A model generated the notes under the pieces. It was given only the letters and a program-made list of their open reading frames with translations. It ran no database searches and was not told the origin of the DNA. DNA of 64,000 nucleotides, taken from the NCBI GenBank assembly GCA_947579665.1, contig OX388341.1, forward strand, positions 7,430,752 through 7,494,751, in the 5' to 3' direction. A program made the translations under genes and the position numbers. This document shows positions 13,140 to 27,400 of this stretch, one piece after another. Source of the DNA: Sympetrum striolatum (Eukaryota > Arthropoda > Insecta > Odonata > Libellulidae). The stretch's first letter is position 1. Every line of letters begins with the position of its first letter.

Positions 13140-16100
13140 AAAGAATGAGGTTATTTTAAATTTATTCCTTTAAGTATTGCTAATCATGCATAGAATAATA
13201 TATATACGTCAATTAATTTAAGAAATAGTATATTTGTTTTCATGATGATTTTTAACTAAATGATTTGTTTATTATTTCTACAGAGAAAGAGAAGAGATAT
13301 TCTCAATGATGGAGGATAAGAGTAAGCTGAAGACAATCATTAGAAAGCAGAATGAACTAGGATAGAAAGTTGGACAAAGGAGGGTACGCAAAACAGAATG
13401 AGTCTATTTTAATTTTATTCCTATAAGTATTGCTAATCATGCATAGAATGATATATTGTGCCAATTAATTTAAGAAATAGTATATTTGTTGTCAAGATGA
13501 TTTTTTTACTAAATGATTTGTTTATTATTTCTACAGAAGAAGAGAAGATATAATCTCAATGATGGAGGATATTAGTAAGCTGAAGACATTCATTAGAGAG
13601 CAGAATGAACTAGGATAGAAAGTTGGACAAAGGAGGGTATGCAAAACAGAAAGAGTCTATTTTAAATTTATTCCTATAAGCATTGGTAATCATGCATAGA
13701 ATGATATATTGTGCCAATTAATTTAAGAAATAGTATATTTGTTTTCATGATGATTTTTAACTAAATGATTTGTTTATTATTTCTACAGAAAAAGAGAAAA
13801 GATATTCTCAATGATGGAGGATAAGAGTAAGCTGAAGACAATCAGTAGAGAGCAGAATGAACTAGGATAGAAAGTTGGACAAAGGAGGGTATGCAAAACA
13901 AAATGAGTCTATTTTAAATTTATTCCTATAAGTATTGCTAATCATGCATAGAATGATATATTGTGCCAATTAATTTAAGAAATAGTATATTTGTTTTCAT
14001 GATGATTTTTTTTACTAAATGATATGTTTATTATTTCTACAGAAGAAGAGAAGAGATATTCTCAATGATGGAGGATATGAGTAAGCTGAAGACAATCATT
14101 AGAGAGCATTATGAACTAGGATAGAAGTTGCACAAAGGAGGGTATGCAAAACAGAAAGAGTCAATATTAAATTTATTCCTATAAGCATTGGTAATCATGC
14201 ATAGAATGATATATTGTGCCAATTAATTTAAGTAATAGTATATTTGTTTTCATGATGTTTTTTAACTAAATGATTTGTTTATTATTTCTACAGAAAAATT
14301 GAAGAGATATTCTCAATGATGAAGGATAAGAGTAAGCTGAAGACAATCATTAGAGAGCAGAATGAACTAGGATAGAAAGTTGGACAAAGGAGGGTATGAA
14401 AAACAGAATGAGTCTATTTTAAATTTATTCCTATAAGTATTGCTAATCATGCATAGAATGATATATTGTGCCAATTTATTTAAGAAATAGTATATTTGTT
14501 TTCATGATGATTTTTAACTAAATGATTTGTTTATTATTTCTACAGAAAAAGAGAAGAGATATTCTCAATGATGGAGGATAAGAGTAAGCTGAAGGCAATC
14601 ATTGGAGAACATAATCAATCAGGAGACAATGTAGGTCAAAGGAGGGAATGCAAAACAGAAAGAGTCTATTTTAAATTTATTCCTAAAAGTATTGCTAATC
14701 ATGCATAGAATGATATATTGTGCCAATTAATTTAAGAAATAGTATATTTGTTTTCATGATGATTTTTAACTAAATGATTTGTTTATTATTTCTACAGAAA
14801 AAGAGAAGAGATATTCTCAATGATGGAGGATAAGAGTAAGCTGTAGACAATCATTAGAAAGCAGAATGAACTAGGATAGAAAGTTGGACAGAGGAGGGTA
14901 CACAAAACAGAATGAGTCTATTTTAAATTTATTCCTATAAGTATTGCTAATCATGCATAGAATGATATACTGTGCCAATTAATTTAAGAAATAGTATATT
15001 TGTTTTCATGATGATTTTTAACTAAATGATTAGTTTATTATTTCTACAGAAAAAGAGAAGAGATATCTCAATGATGGAGGATAAGAGTAAGCTGAAGACA
15101 ATCATTAGAGAGCAGAATGAACTAGGATAGAAAGTTGGACAAAGGAGGGTATGCAAAACAGAATGAGTCTATTTTAAATATATTCCTATAAGTATTGCTA
15201 ATCATGCAAAATTGATATATTGTGCCAATTAATTTAAGAAATAGTATATTTGTCTTCATGATGATTTTTTTACTAAATGATTTGTTTATTATTTCTACAG
15301 AAAAAGAGAAGAGATATTCTCAATGATGGAGGATATGAGTAAGCGGAAGACAATCATTAGAGAGCAGAATGAAGTAGGATATAAAGTTGCACAAAGGAGG
15401 GTATGCAAAACAGAATGAGTCTATTTTAAATTTATTCATATAAGTATTGCTAAATACTTTAGCTATTGCTATGTAGTATTGCTAAATACTTTAAATTTTT
15501 TTACTAAATGATTTGTTTATTTTTTACTACAGAAGAATTGAAGAGATATTCTCAATGATGGAGGATATGAGTAAGCTGAAGACAATCATTAGAGAGCAGA
15601 ATGAACTAGGATAGAAAGTTGGACAAAGGAGGGTATGCAAAACAGAATGAGTCTATTTTAAATTTATTCCTATAAGTATTGCTAATCATGCATAGAATGA
15701 TATATTGTGCCAATTAATTTAAGAAATAGTATATTTGTCTTCATGATGATTTTTTTACTAAATGATTTGTTTATTATTTCTACAGAAAAAGAGAAGAGAT
15801 ATTCTCAATGATGGAGGATATGAGTAAGCTGAAGACAATCATTAGAGAGCAGAATGAAGTAGGATATAAAGTTGCACAAAGGAGGGTATGCAAAACAGAA
15901 TGAGTCTATTTTAAATTTATTCATATAAGTATTGCTAAATACTTTAGCTATTGCTATGTAGTATTGCTAAATACTTTAAATTTTTTTACTAAATGATTTG
16001 TTTATTTTTTACTACAGAAGAATTGAAGAGATATTCTCAATGATGGAGGATATGAGTAAGCTGAAGACAATCATTAGAGAGCAGAATGAACTAGGATAGA

Positions 16101-19100
16101 AAGTTGGACAAAGGAGGGTATGCAAAACAGAATGAGTCTATTTTAAATTTATTCCTATAAGTATTGCTAATCATGCATAGAATGATTTATTGTGCCAATT
16201 AATTTAAGAAATAGTATATTTGTTTTCATGATAATTTTTTTTACTAAATGATTTGTTTATTATTTCTACAGAAGAAGAGAAGAGATATTCTCAATGATGG
16301 AGGATATGAGTAAGCTGAAGACAATCATTAGAGAGCAGAATGAACTAGGTTAGAAAGTTGCACAAAGGAGGGTATGCATAACAGAAAGAGTCTATTTTAA
16401 ATTTATTCCTATAAGTATTGCTAATCATGCATAGAATGATATATTGTGCCAATTAATTTAAGTAATAGTATATTTGTTTTCATGATGATTTTTAACTAAA
16501 TGATTTGTTTATTATTTCTACAGAAAAAGAGAAGAGATATTCTCAATGATGGAGGATAAGAGTAAGCTGAAGACAATCATTAGAGAGCAGAATGAACTAG
16601 GATAGAAAGTTGGACAAAGGAGGGTATGCAAAACAGAATGAGTCTATTTTAAATTTATTCCTATCAGTATTGCTAATCATGCATAGAATGATATATTGTG
16701 CCAATTAATTTAAAAAATAGTATATTTGTATTCATTATCATTTTTAACTAAATGATTTGTTTATTATTACTACAGAAAAAGAGAAGAGATATTCTCAATG
16801 ATGGAGGATAAGAGTAAGCTGAAGGCAATCATTGGAGAACCTTATCAATCAGGAGACAATGTAGGTCAAAGGAGGGAATGCAAAACAGAATGAGTCTATT
16901 TTAAATTTATTCCTATAAGTATTGCTAATCATGCATAGAATGATATATTGTGCCAATTAATTTAAGAAATAGTATATTTGTTTTCATGATGATTTTTAAC
17001 TAAATGATTTGTTTATTATTTCTACAGAAAAAGAGAAGAGATATTCTCAATGATGGAGGATAAGAGTAAGCTGAAGGCAATCATTGGAGAACATAATCAA
17101 TCAGGAGACAATGTAGTTCAAAGGAGGAAATGAAAAACAGAATGAGTCTATTTTAAATTTATTCCTAAATGTATTGCTAATCATGCATAGAATGATATAT
17201 TGTGCCAATTAATTTAAGAAATAGTATATTTGTTTTCATGATGATTTTTAACTAAATGATTTGTTTATTATTTCTACAGGAAAAGAGAAGAGATATTCTC
17301 AATGATGGAGGATAAGAGTAAGATGAAGACAATCATTAGAGAGCAGAATGAACTAGGATAGAAAGTTGGACAAAGGAGGGTATGCAAAACAGAATAAGTC
17401 TTTTTTAAATTTATTCCTATAAGTATTGCTAATCATGCATAGAATGATATATTGTGCCAATTAATTTAAGAAATAGTATATTTGTGTTCATGATGATTTT
17501 TAACTAAATGATTTGTTTATTATTTCTACAGAAAAAGAGAAGAGATATTCTCAATGATGGAGGATAAGAGTAAGCTGAAGACAATCATTAGAGAGCAGAA
17601 TGAACTAGGATAGAAAGTTGGACAAAGGAGGGTATGCAAAACAAAATGAGTCTATTTTAAATTTATTCCTATAAGTATTGCTAATCATGCATAGAATGAT
17701 ATATTGTGCCAATTAATTTAAGAAATAGTATATTTATTTTCATGATCATTTTTAACTAAATGATTTGTTTATTATTTCTACAGAAAAAGAGAAGAGATAT
17801 TCTCAATGATGGAGGATAAGAGTAAGCTGTAGGCAATCATTGGAGAACATAATCAATCAGGAGACAATGTAGGTCAAAGGAGGGAATGCAAAACAGAATG
17901 AGTCTATTTTAAATTTATTCCTAAAAGTATTGCTAATCATGCATAGAATGATATATTGTGCCAATTAATTTAAGAAATAGTATATTTGTTTTCATGATGA
18001 TTTTTAACTAAATGATTTTTTTATTATATCTATAGAAAAAGCAAAGAGATATTCTCAATGATGGAGGATAAGAGTAAGCTGAAGACAATCATTAGAGAGC
18101 ACAATGAACTAGGATACAAAGTTGGACAAAGGATGTTATGCAAAAAGAATGAGGTTATTTTAAATTTATTCCTATAAGTATTGCTAATCATGCATAGAAT
18201 GATATATTGTGCCAATTAATTTAAGAAATAGTATATTTGTTTTCATGATGATTTTTTTTACTAAATGATTTGTTTATTATTTCTACAGAAAAACAGAAGA
18301 GATATTCTCAATGATGGAGGATATGAGTAAGCTGAAGACAATCATTAGAGAGCAGAATGAACTAGGATAGAAAGTTGCACAAAGGAGGGTATGCATAACA
18401 GAAAGAGTCTATTTTAAATTTATTCCTATAAGTATTGCTAATCATGCATAGAATGATATATTGTGCCAATTAATTTAAGCAATAGTATATTTGTTTTCAT
18501 GATGATTTTTAACTAAATGATTTGTTTATTATTTCTACAGAAAAAGAGAAGAGATATTCTCAATGATGGAGGATAAGTGTAAGCCGAAGGCAATCATTGG
18601 AGAACATAATCAATCAGGAGACAATGTAGGTCAAAGGAGGGAATGCAAAACAGAATGAGTCTATTTTAAATTTATTCCTAAAAGTATTGCTAATCATGCA
18701 TAGAATGATATATTGTCCCAATTAATTTAAGAAATAGTATATTTGTTTTCATGATGAATTTTAACTAAATGATTTTTTTATTATTTCTATAGAAAAAGAG
18801 AAGAGATATTCTCAATGATGGAGGATAAGAGTAAGCTGAAGACAATCATTAGAGAGCAGAATGAACTAGGATAGGAAGTTGGACAAAGGAGGGTATGCAA
18901 AACAAAATTAGTCTATTTTAAATTTATTCATATAAGTATTGCTAATCATGCATAGAATGATATATTGTGCCAATTAATTTAAGAAATAGTATATTTGTTT
19001 TCATGATGATTTTTTTTACTAAATGATTTGTTTATTATTTCTACAGAAAAAGAGAAGAGATATTCTCAATGATGGAGGATATGAGTAAGCTGAAGATAAT

Positions 19101-21070
19101 CATTAGAGAGCAGAATGAAGTAGGATAGAAAGTTGCACAAAGGAGGGTATGCAAAACAGAAAGAGTCTATTTGAAATTTATTCCTATAAGCATTGGTAAT
19201 CATGCATAGAATGATATATTGTGCCAATTAATTTAAGTAATAGTATATTTGTTTTCATGATGATTTTTAACTAAATGATTTGTTTATTATTTCTACAGAA
19301 AAATTGAAGAGATATTCTCAATGATGGAGGATAAGAGTAAGCTGAAGACAATCATTAGAGAGCAGAAAGAACTAGGATAGAAAGTTGGACAAAGGAGGGT
19401 ATGCAAAACAGAGTGAGTCTATTTTAAATTTATTCCTATAAGTATTGCTAATCCATCATAGAATGGTATATTGTGCCAATTAATTTAAGAAATAGTATAT
19501 TAGTTTTCATGATGATTTTTAACTAAATCATTTGTTTATTATTTCTACAGAAAAAGAGAAGAGATATTTTCAATGATGGAGGATAAGAATAAGCTGAAGA
19601 CATTCATTAGAGAGCAGAATGAACTAGGATAGAAAGTTGGACAAAGGAGGGAATGCACAACAGAATGAGTCTATTTTAATTTATTCCTATAAGTATTGCT
19701 AATCATGCAAAGAAAGATATATTGTGCCAATTAATTTAAGAAATAGTATATTTGTTTTCATGATCATTTTTAACTAAATGATTTGTTTATTATTTCTACA
19801 GAAAAAGAGAATAGATATTCTCAATGATGGAGGATAAGAGTAAGCTGAAGACAATCATTAGAGTGCAGAATGAACTAGGATAGAAAGTTGGACGAAGGAG
19901 GGTATGCAAAACAGAATGAGTCTACTTTATATTTATTTCTATTAGTATTGCTAATCATGCATAAAATGATATATTTTGCCAATTAATTTAAGAAATAGTA
20001 TATTTGTTTTCATGATGATTTTTAACTAAATGATTTGTTTATTATTTCTACAGAAAAAGAGAAGAGATATTCTCGATGATGGAGGATAAGAGTAAGCTGA
20101 AGACAATAATTAGAGAGCAAAATGAAGTAGGATAGAAAGTTGCACAAAGGAGGGTATGCAAAACAGAAATAGTCTATTTTATATTTATTACTATAAGCAT
20201 TGGTAATCATGTATAGAATGATATATTGTGCCAATTAATTTAAGTAATAGTATATTTGTTTTCATGATGATTTTTAACTAAATGATTTGTCTATTACTTC
20301 TACAGAAAAAGAGAAGAGATATTCTCAATGATGGAGGATAAGAGTAAGCTGAAGACAATCATTAGAGAGCAGAATGAACTAGGATAGAAAGTTGGACAAA
20401 GGAGGGTATGCAAAACACAATGAGTCTATTTTAAATTTATTACTATAAGTATTGCTAATCATGCATAGAATGATATATTGTGCCAATTAATTTAAGAAAT
20501 AGTATATTTGTTTTCATGATGATTTTTAACTAAATGATTTGTTTATTATTTCTACAGGAAAAGAGAAGAGATATTCTCAATGATGGAGGATAAGAGTAAG
20601 ATGAAGACAATCATTAGAGAGCAGAATGAACTAGGATAGAAAGTTGGACAAAGGAGGGTATGGAAAACAGAATAAGTCTATTTTAAATTTATTCCTATAA
20701 GTATTGCTAATCATGCATAGAATGATATATTGTGCCAATTAATTTAAGAAATAGTATATTTGTATTCATGATGATTTTTAACTAAATGATTTGTTTATTA
20801 TTTCTACAGAAAAAGAGAAGAGATATTCTCAATGATGGAGGATAAGAGTAAGCTGAAGACAATCATTAGAGAGCAGAATGAACTAGGATAGAAAGTTGGA
20901 CAAAGGAGGGTATGCAAAACAAAATGAGTCTATTTTAAATTTATTCCTATAAGTATTGCTAATCATGCATAGAATGATATATTGTGCCAATTAATTTAAG
21001 AAATAGTATATTTATTTTCATGATCATTTTTAACTAAATGATTTGTTTATTATTTCTACAGAAAAAGAGA
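13140..21070 (+). repeat. Higher-order repeat, copy 1 (about 8 kb)
   Basis: A run of about 31-32 monomers that recurs at 21.4-29.9 kb with the same order of monomer variants. Anchor points: the rare ATATATACGTCAATT lies at 13,206 and again 8,283 bp later, and the rearranged AGTATTGCTAAATACTTTA units also lie 8,283 bp apart. The offset then steps to about 8,537, 9,041 and back to 8,790, each step close to a whole number of monomers, so single units were gained or lost after duplication. Ends are judged by where variant order stops matching and are good to about one monomer. Confidence 0.85.
18058..18177 (+). other. 39-residue open frame in the TAC-variant monomer
   Basis: In a minority subfamily the usual in-frame TAG after ...NELG is TAC, and a second change further on (AAAAAGAATGAGG for AAAACAGAATGAG) removes the next stop. 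The frame then runs from ATG at 18,058 to TAA at 18,177, starting MMEDKSKLKTIIREHNELGY. Equivalent copies start at 27,099 and 30,126; the last has several amino-acid changes but no stop. Related TAC copies near 3.8, 5.8, 21.4, 41.5 and 45.3 kb keep the TAC but stop at a TGA because of one extra A. This is the longest plus-strand frame seen in the array. Chance or relic coding capacity are both possible; no translation evidence exists here. Confidence 0.35.
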
Positions 21071-21419
21071 AGAGATATTCTCAATGATGGAGGATAAGAG
21101 TAAGCTGAAGGCAATCATTGGAGAACATAATCAATCAGGAGACAATGTAGGTCAAAGGATGGAATGCAAAACAGAATGAGTCTATTTTAAATTTATTCCT
21201 AAAAGTATTGCTAATCATGCATAGAATGATATATTGTGCCAATTAATTTAAGAAATAGTATATTTGTTTTCATGATGATTTTTAACTAAATGATTTGTTT
21301 ATTATTTCTATAGAAAAAGAGAAGAGATATTCTCAATGATGGAGGATAAGAGTAAGCTGAAGACAATCATTAGAGAGCAGAATGAACTAGGATACAAAGT
21401 TAGACAAAGGAGGGTATGC

Positions 21420-24400
21420 AAAAAAGAATGAGGTTATTTTAAATTTATTCCTATAAGTATTGCTAATCATGCATAGAATAATATATATACGTCAATTAAT
21501 TTAAGAAATAGTATATTTGTTTTCATGATGATTTTTAACTAAATGATTTGTTTATTATTTCTACAGAGAAAGAAAAGAGATATTCTCAATGATGGAGGAT
21601 AAGAGTAAGCTGAAGACAATCATTAGAAAGCAGAATGAACTAGGATAGAAAGTTGGACAAAGGAGGGTACGCAAAACAGAATGAGTCTATTTTAATTTTA
21701 TTCCTATAAGTATTGCTAATCATGCATAGAATGATATATTGTGCCAATTAATTTAAGAAATAGTATATTTGTTGTCAAGATGATTTTTTTACTAAATGAT
21801 TTGTTTATTATTTCTACAGAAGAAGAGAAGATATAATCTCAATGATGGAGGATATTAGTAAGCTGAAGACAATCATTAGAGAGCAGAATGAAGTAGGATA
21901 GAAAGTTGGACAAAGGAGGGTATGCAAAACAGAAAGAGTCTATTTTAAATTTATTCCTATAAGCATTGGTAATCATGCATAGAATGATATATTGTGCCAA
22001 TTAATTTAAGAAATAGTATATTTGTTTTCATGATGATTTTTAACTAAATGATTTGTTTATTATTTCTACAGAAAAAGAGAAAAGATATTCTCAATGATGG
22101 AGGATAAGAGTAAGCTGAAGACAATCAGTAGAGAGCAGAATGAACTAGGATAGAAAGTTGGACAAAGGAGGGTATGCAAAACAAAATGAGTCTATTTTAA
22201 ATTTATTCCTATAAGTATTGCTAATCATGCATAGAATGATATATTGTGCCAATTAATTTAAGAAATAGTATATTTGTTTTCATGATGATTTTTTTTACTA
22301 AATGATATGTTTATTATTTCTACAGAAGAAGAGAAGAGATATTCTCAATGATGGAGGATATGAGTAAGCTGAAGACAATCATTAGAGAGCATTATGAACT
22401 AGGATAGAAGTTGCACAAAGGAGGGTATGCAAAACAGAAAGAGTCAATATTAAATTTATTCCTATAAGCATTGGTAATCATGCATAGAATGATATATTGT
22501 GCCAATTAATTTAAGTAATAGTATATTTGTTTTCATGATGTTTTTTAACTAAATGATTTGTTTATTATTTCTACAGAAAAATTGAAGAGATATTCTCAAT
22601 GATGAAGGATAAGAGTAAGCTGAAGACAATCATTAGAGAGCAGAATGAACTAGGATAGAAAGTTGGACAAAGGAGGGTATGAAAAACAGAATGAGTCTAT
22701 TTTAAATTTATTCCTATAAGTATTGCTAATCATGCATAGAATGATATATTGTGCCAATTTATTTAAGAAATAGTATATTTGTTTTCATGATGATTTTTAA
22801 CTAAATGATTTGTTTATTATTTCTACAGAAAAAGAGAAGAGATATTCTCAATGATGGAGGATAAGAGTAAGCTGAAGGCAATCATTGGAGAACATAATCA
22901 ATCAGGAGACAATGTAGGTCAAAGGAGGGAATGCAAAACAGAAAGAGTCTATTTTAAATTTATTCCTAAAAGTATTGCTAATCATGCATAGAATGATATA
23001 TTGTGCCAATTAATTTAAGAAATAGTATATTTGTTTTCATGATGATTTTTAACTAAATGATTTGTTTATTATTTCTACAGAAAAAGAGAAGAGATATTCT
23101 CAATGATGGAGGATAAGAGTAAGCTGTAGACAATCATTAGAAAGCAGAATGAACTAGGATAGAAAGTTGGACAGAGGAGGGTACACAAAACAGAATGAGT
23201 CTATTTTAAATTTATTCCTATAAGTATTGCTAATCATGCATAGAATGATATACTGTGCCAATTAATTTAAGAAATAGTATATTTGTTTTCATGATGATTT
23301 TTAACTAAATGATTAGTTTATTATTTCTACAGAAAAAGAGAAGAGATATCTCAATGATGGAGGATAAGAGTAAGCTGAAGACAATCATTAGAGAGCAGAA
23401 TGAACTAGGATAGAAAGTTGGACAAAGGAGGGTATGCAAAACAGAATGAGTCTATTTTAAATATATTCCTATAAGTATTGCTAATCATGCAAAATTGATA
23501 TATTGTGCCAATTAATTTAAGAAATAGTATATTTGTCTTCATGATGATTTTTTTACTAAATGATTTGTTTATTATTTCTACAGAAAAAGAGAAGAGATAT
23601 TCTCAATGATGGAGGATATGAGTAAGCTGAAGACAATCATTAGAGAGCAGAATGAAGTAGGATATAAAGTTGCACAAAGGAGGGTATGCAAAACAGAATG
23701 AGTCTATTTTAAATTTATTCATATAAGTATTGCTAAATACTTTAGCTATTGCTATGTAGTATTGCTAAATACTTTAAATTTTTTTACTAAATGATTTGTT
23801 TATTTTTTACTACAGAAGAATTGAAGAGATATTCTCAATGATGGAGGATATGAGTAAGCTGAAGACAATCATTAGAGAGCAGAATGAACTAGGATAGAAA
23901 GTTGGACAAAGGAGGGTATGCAAAACAGAATGAGTCTATTTTAAATTTATTCCTATAAGTATTGCTAATCATGCATAGAATGATATATTGTGCCAATTAA
24001 TTTAAGAAATAGTATATTTGTCTTCATGATGATTTTTTTACTAAATGATTTGTTTATTATTTCTACAGAAAAAGAGAAGAGATATTCTCAATGATGGAGG
24101 ATATGAGTAAGCTGAAGACAATCATTAGAGAGCAGAATGAAGTAGGATATAAAGTTGCACAAAGGAGGGTATGCAAAACAGAATGAGTCTATTTTAAATT
24201 TATTCATATAAGTATTGCTAAATACTTTAGCTATTGCTATGTAGTATTGCTAAATACTTTAAATTTTTTTACTAAATGATTTGTTTATTTTTTACTACAG
24301 AAGAATTGAAGAGATATTCTCAATGATGGAGGATATGAGTAAGCTGAAGACAATCATTAGAGAGCAGAATGAACTAGGATAGAAAGTTGGACAAAGGAGG

Positions 24401-27400
24401 GTATGCAAAACAGAATGAGTCTATTTTAAATTTATTCCTATAAGTATTGCTAATCATGCATAGAATGATTTATTGTGCCAATTAATTTAAGAAATAGTAT
24501 ATTTGTTTTCATGATAATTTTTTTTACTAAATGATTTGTTTATTATTTCTACAGAAGAAGAGAAGAGATATTCTCAATGATGGAGGATATGAGTAAGCTG
24601 AAGACAATCATTAGAGAGCAGAATGAACTAGGTTAGAAAGTTGCACAAAGGAGGGTATGCATAACAGAAAGAGTCTATTTTAAATTTATTCCTATAAGTA
24701 TTGCTAATCATGCATAGAATGATTTATTGTGCAAATTAATTTAAGAAATAGTATATTTGTTTTCATGATGATTTTTTTTACTAAATGATTTGTTTATTAT
24801 TTCTACAGAAGAAGAGAAGAGATATTCTCAATGATGGAGGATATGAGTAAGCTGAAGACAATCATTAGAGAGCAGAATGAACTAGGTTAGAAAGTTGCAC
24901 AAAGGAGGGTATGCATAACAGAAAGAGTCTATTTTAAATTTATTCCTATAAGTATTGCTAATCATGCATAGAATGATATATTGTGCCAATTAATTTAAGT
25001 AATAGTATATTTGTTTTCATGATGATTTTTAACTAAATGATTTGTTTATTATTTCTACAGAAAAAGAGAAGAGATATTCTCAATGATGGAGGATAAGAGT
25101 AAGCTGAAGACAATCATTAGAGAGCAGAATGAACTAGGATAGAAAGTTGGACAAAGGAGGGTATGCAAAACAGAATGAGTCTATTTTAAATTTATTCCTA
25201 TCAGTATTGCTAATCATGCATAGAATGATATATTGTGCCAATTAATTTAAAAAATAGTATATTTGTATTCATTATCATTTTTAACTAAATGATTTGTTTA
25301 TTATTACTACAGTAAAAGAGAAGAGATATTCTCAATGATGGAGGATAAGAGTAAGCTGAAGGCAATCATTGGAGAACCTTATCAATCAGGAGACAATGTA
25401 GGTCAAAGGAGGGAATGCAAAACAGAATGAGTCTATTTTAAATTTATTCCTAAAAGTATTGCTAATCATGCATAGAATGATATATTGTGCCAATTAATTT
25501 AAGAAATAGTATATTTGTTTTCATGATGATTTTTAACTAAATGATTTGTTTATTATTTCTACAGAAAAAGAGAAGAGATATTCTCAATGATGGAGGATAA
25601 GAGTAAGCTGTAGGCAATCATTGGAGAACATAATCAATCAGGAGACAATGTAGGTGAAAGGAGGGAATGCAAAACAGAATGAGTCTATTTTAAATTTATT
25701 CCTAAAAGTATTGCTAATCATGCATAGAATGATATATTGTGCCAATTAATTTAAGAAATAATATATTTGTTTTCATGATGATTTTTAACTAAATGATTTG
25801 TTTATTATTTCTACAGAAAAAGAGAAGAGATATTCTCAATGATGGAGGATAAGAGTAAGCTGAAGGCAATCATTGGAGAACATAATCAATCAGGAGACAA
25901 TGTAGGTCAATGGAGGGAATGCAAAACAGAATGAGTCTATTTTAAATTTATTCCTATAAGTATTGCTAATCATGCATAGAATGATATATTGTGCCAATTA
26001 ATTTAAGAAATAGTATATTTGTTTTCATGATGATTTTTAACTAAATGATTTGTTTATTATTTCTACAGAAAAAGAGAAGAGATATTCTCAATGATGGAGG
26101 ATAAGAGTAAGCTGAAGGCAATCATTGGAGAACATAATCAATCAGGAGACAATGTAGTTCAAAGGAGGAAATGAAAAACAGAATGAGTCTATTTTAAATT
26201 TATTCCTAAATGTATTGCTAATCATGCATAGAATGATATATTGTGCCAATTAATTTAAGAAATAGTATATTTGTTTTCATGATGATTTTTAACTAAATGA
26301 TTTGTTTATTATTTCTACAGGAAAAGAGAAGAGATATTCTCAATGATGGAGGATAAGAGTAAGATGAAGACAATCATTAGAGAGCAGAATGAACTAGGAT
26401 AGAAAGTTGGACAAAGGAGGGTATGCAAAACAGAATAAGTCTTTTTTAAATTTATTCCTATAAGTATTGCTAATCATGCATAGAATGATATATTGTGCCA
26501 ATTAATTTAAGAAATAGTATATTTGTGTTCATGATGATTTTTAACTAAATGATTTGTTTATTATTTCTACAGAAAAAGAGAAGAGATATTCTCAATGATG
26601 GAGGATAAGAGTAAGCTGAAGACAATCATTAGAGAGCAGAATGAACTAGGATAGAAAGTTGGACAAAGGAGGGTATGCAAAACAAAATGAGTCTATTTTA
26701 AATTTATTCCTATAAGTATTGCTAATCATGCATAGAATGATATATTGTGCCAATTAATTTAAGAAATAGTATATTTATTTTCATGATCATTTTTAACTAA
26801 ATGATTTGTTTATTATTTCTACAGAAAAAGAGAAGAGATATTCTCAATGATGGAGGATAAGAGTAAGCTGTAGGCAATCATTGGAGAACATAATCAATCA
26901 GGAGACAATGTAGGTCAAAGGAGGGAATGCAAAACAGAATGAGTCTATTTTAAATTTATTCCTAAAAGTATTGCTAATCATGCATAGAATGATATATTGT
27001 GCCAATTAATTTAAGAAATAGTATATTTGTTTTCATGATGATTTTTAACTAAATGATTTTTTTATTATATCTATAGAAAAAGCGAAGAGATATTCTCAAT
27101 GATGGAGGATAAGAGTAAGCTGAAGACAATCATTAGAGAGCATAATGAACTAGGATACAAAGTTGGACAAAGGATGTTATGCAAAAAGAATGAGGTTATT
27201 TTAAATTTATTCCTATAAGTATTGCTAATCATGCATAGAATGATATATTGTGCCAATTAATTTAAGAAATAGTATATTTGTTTTCATGATGATTTTTTTT
27301 ACTAAATGATTTGTTTATTATTTCTACAGAAAAACAGAAGAGATATTCTCAATGATGGAGGATATGAGTAAGCTGAAGACAATCATTAGAGAGCAGAATG

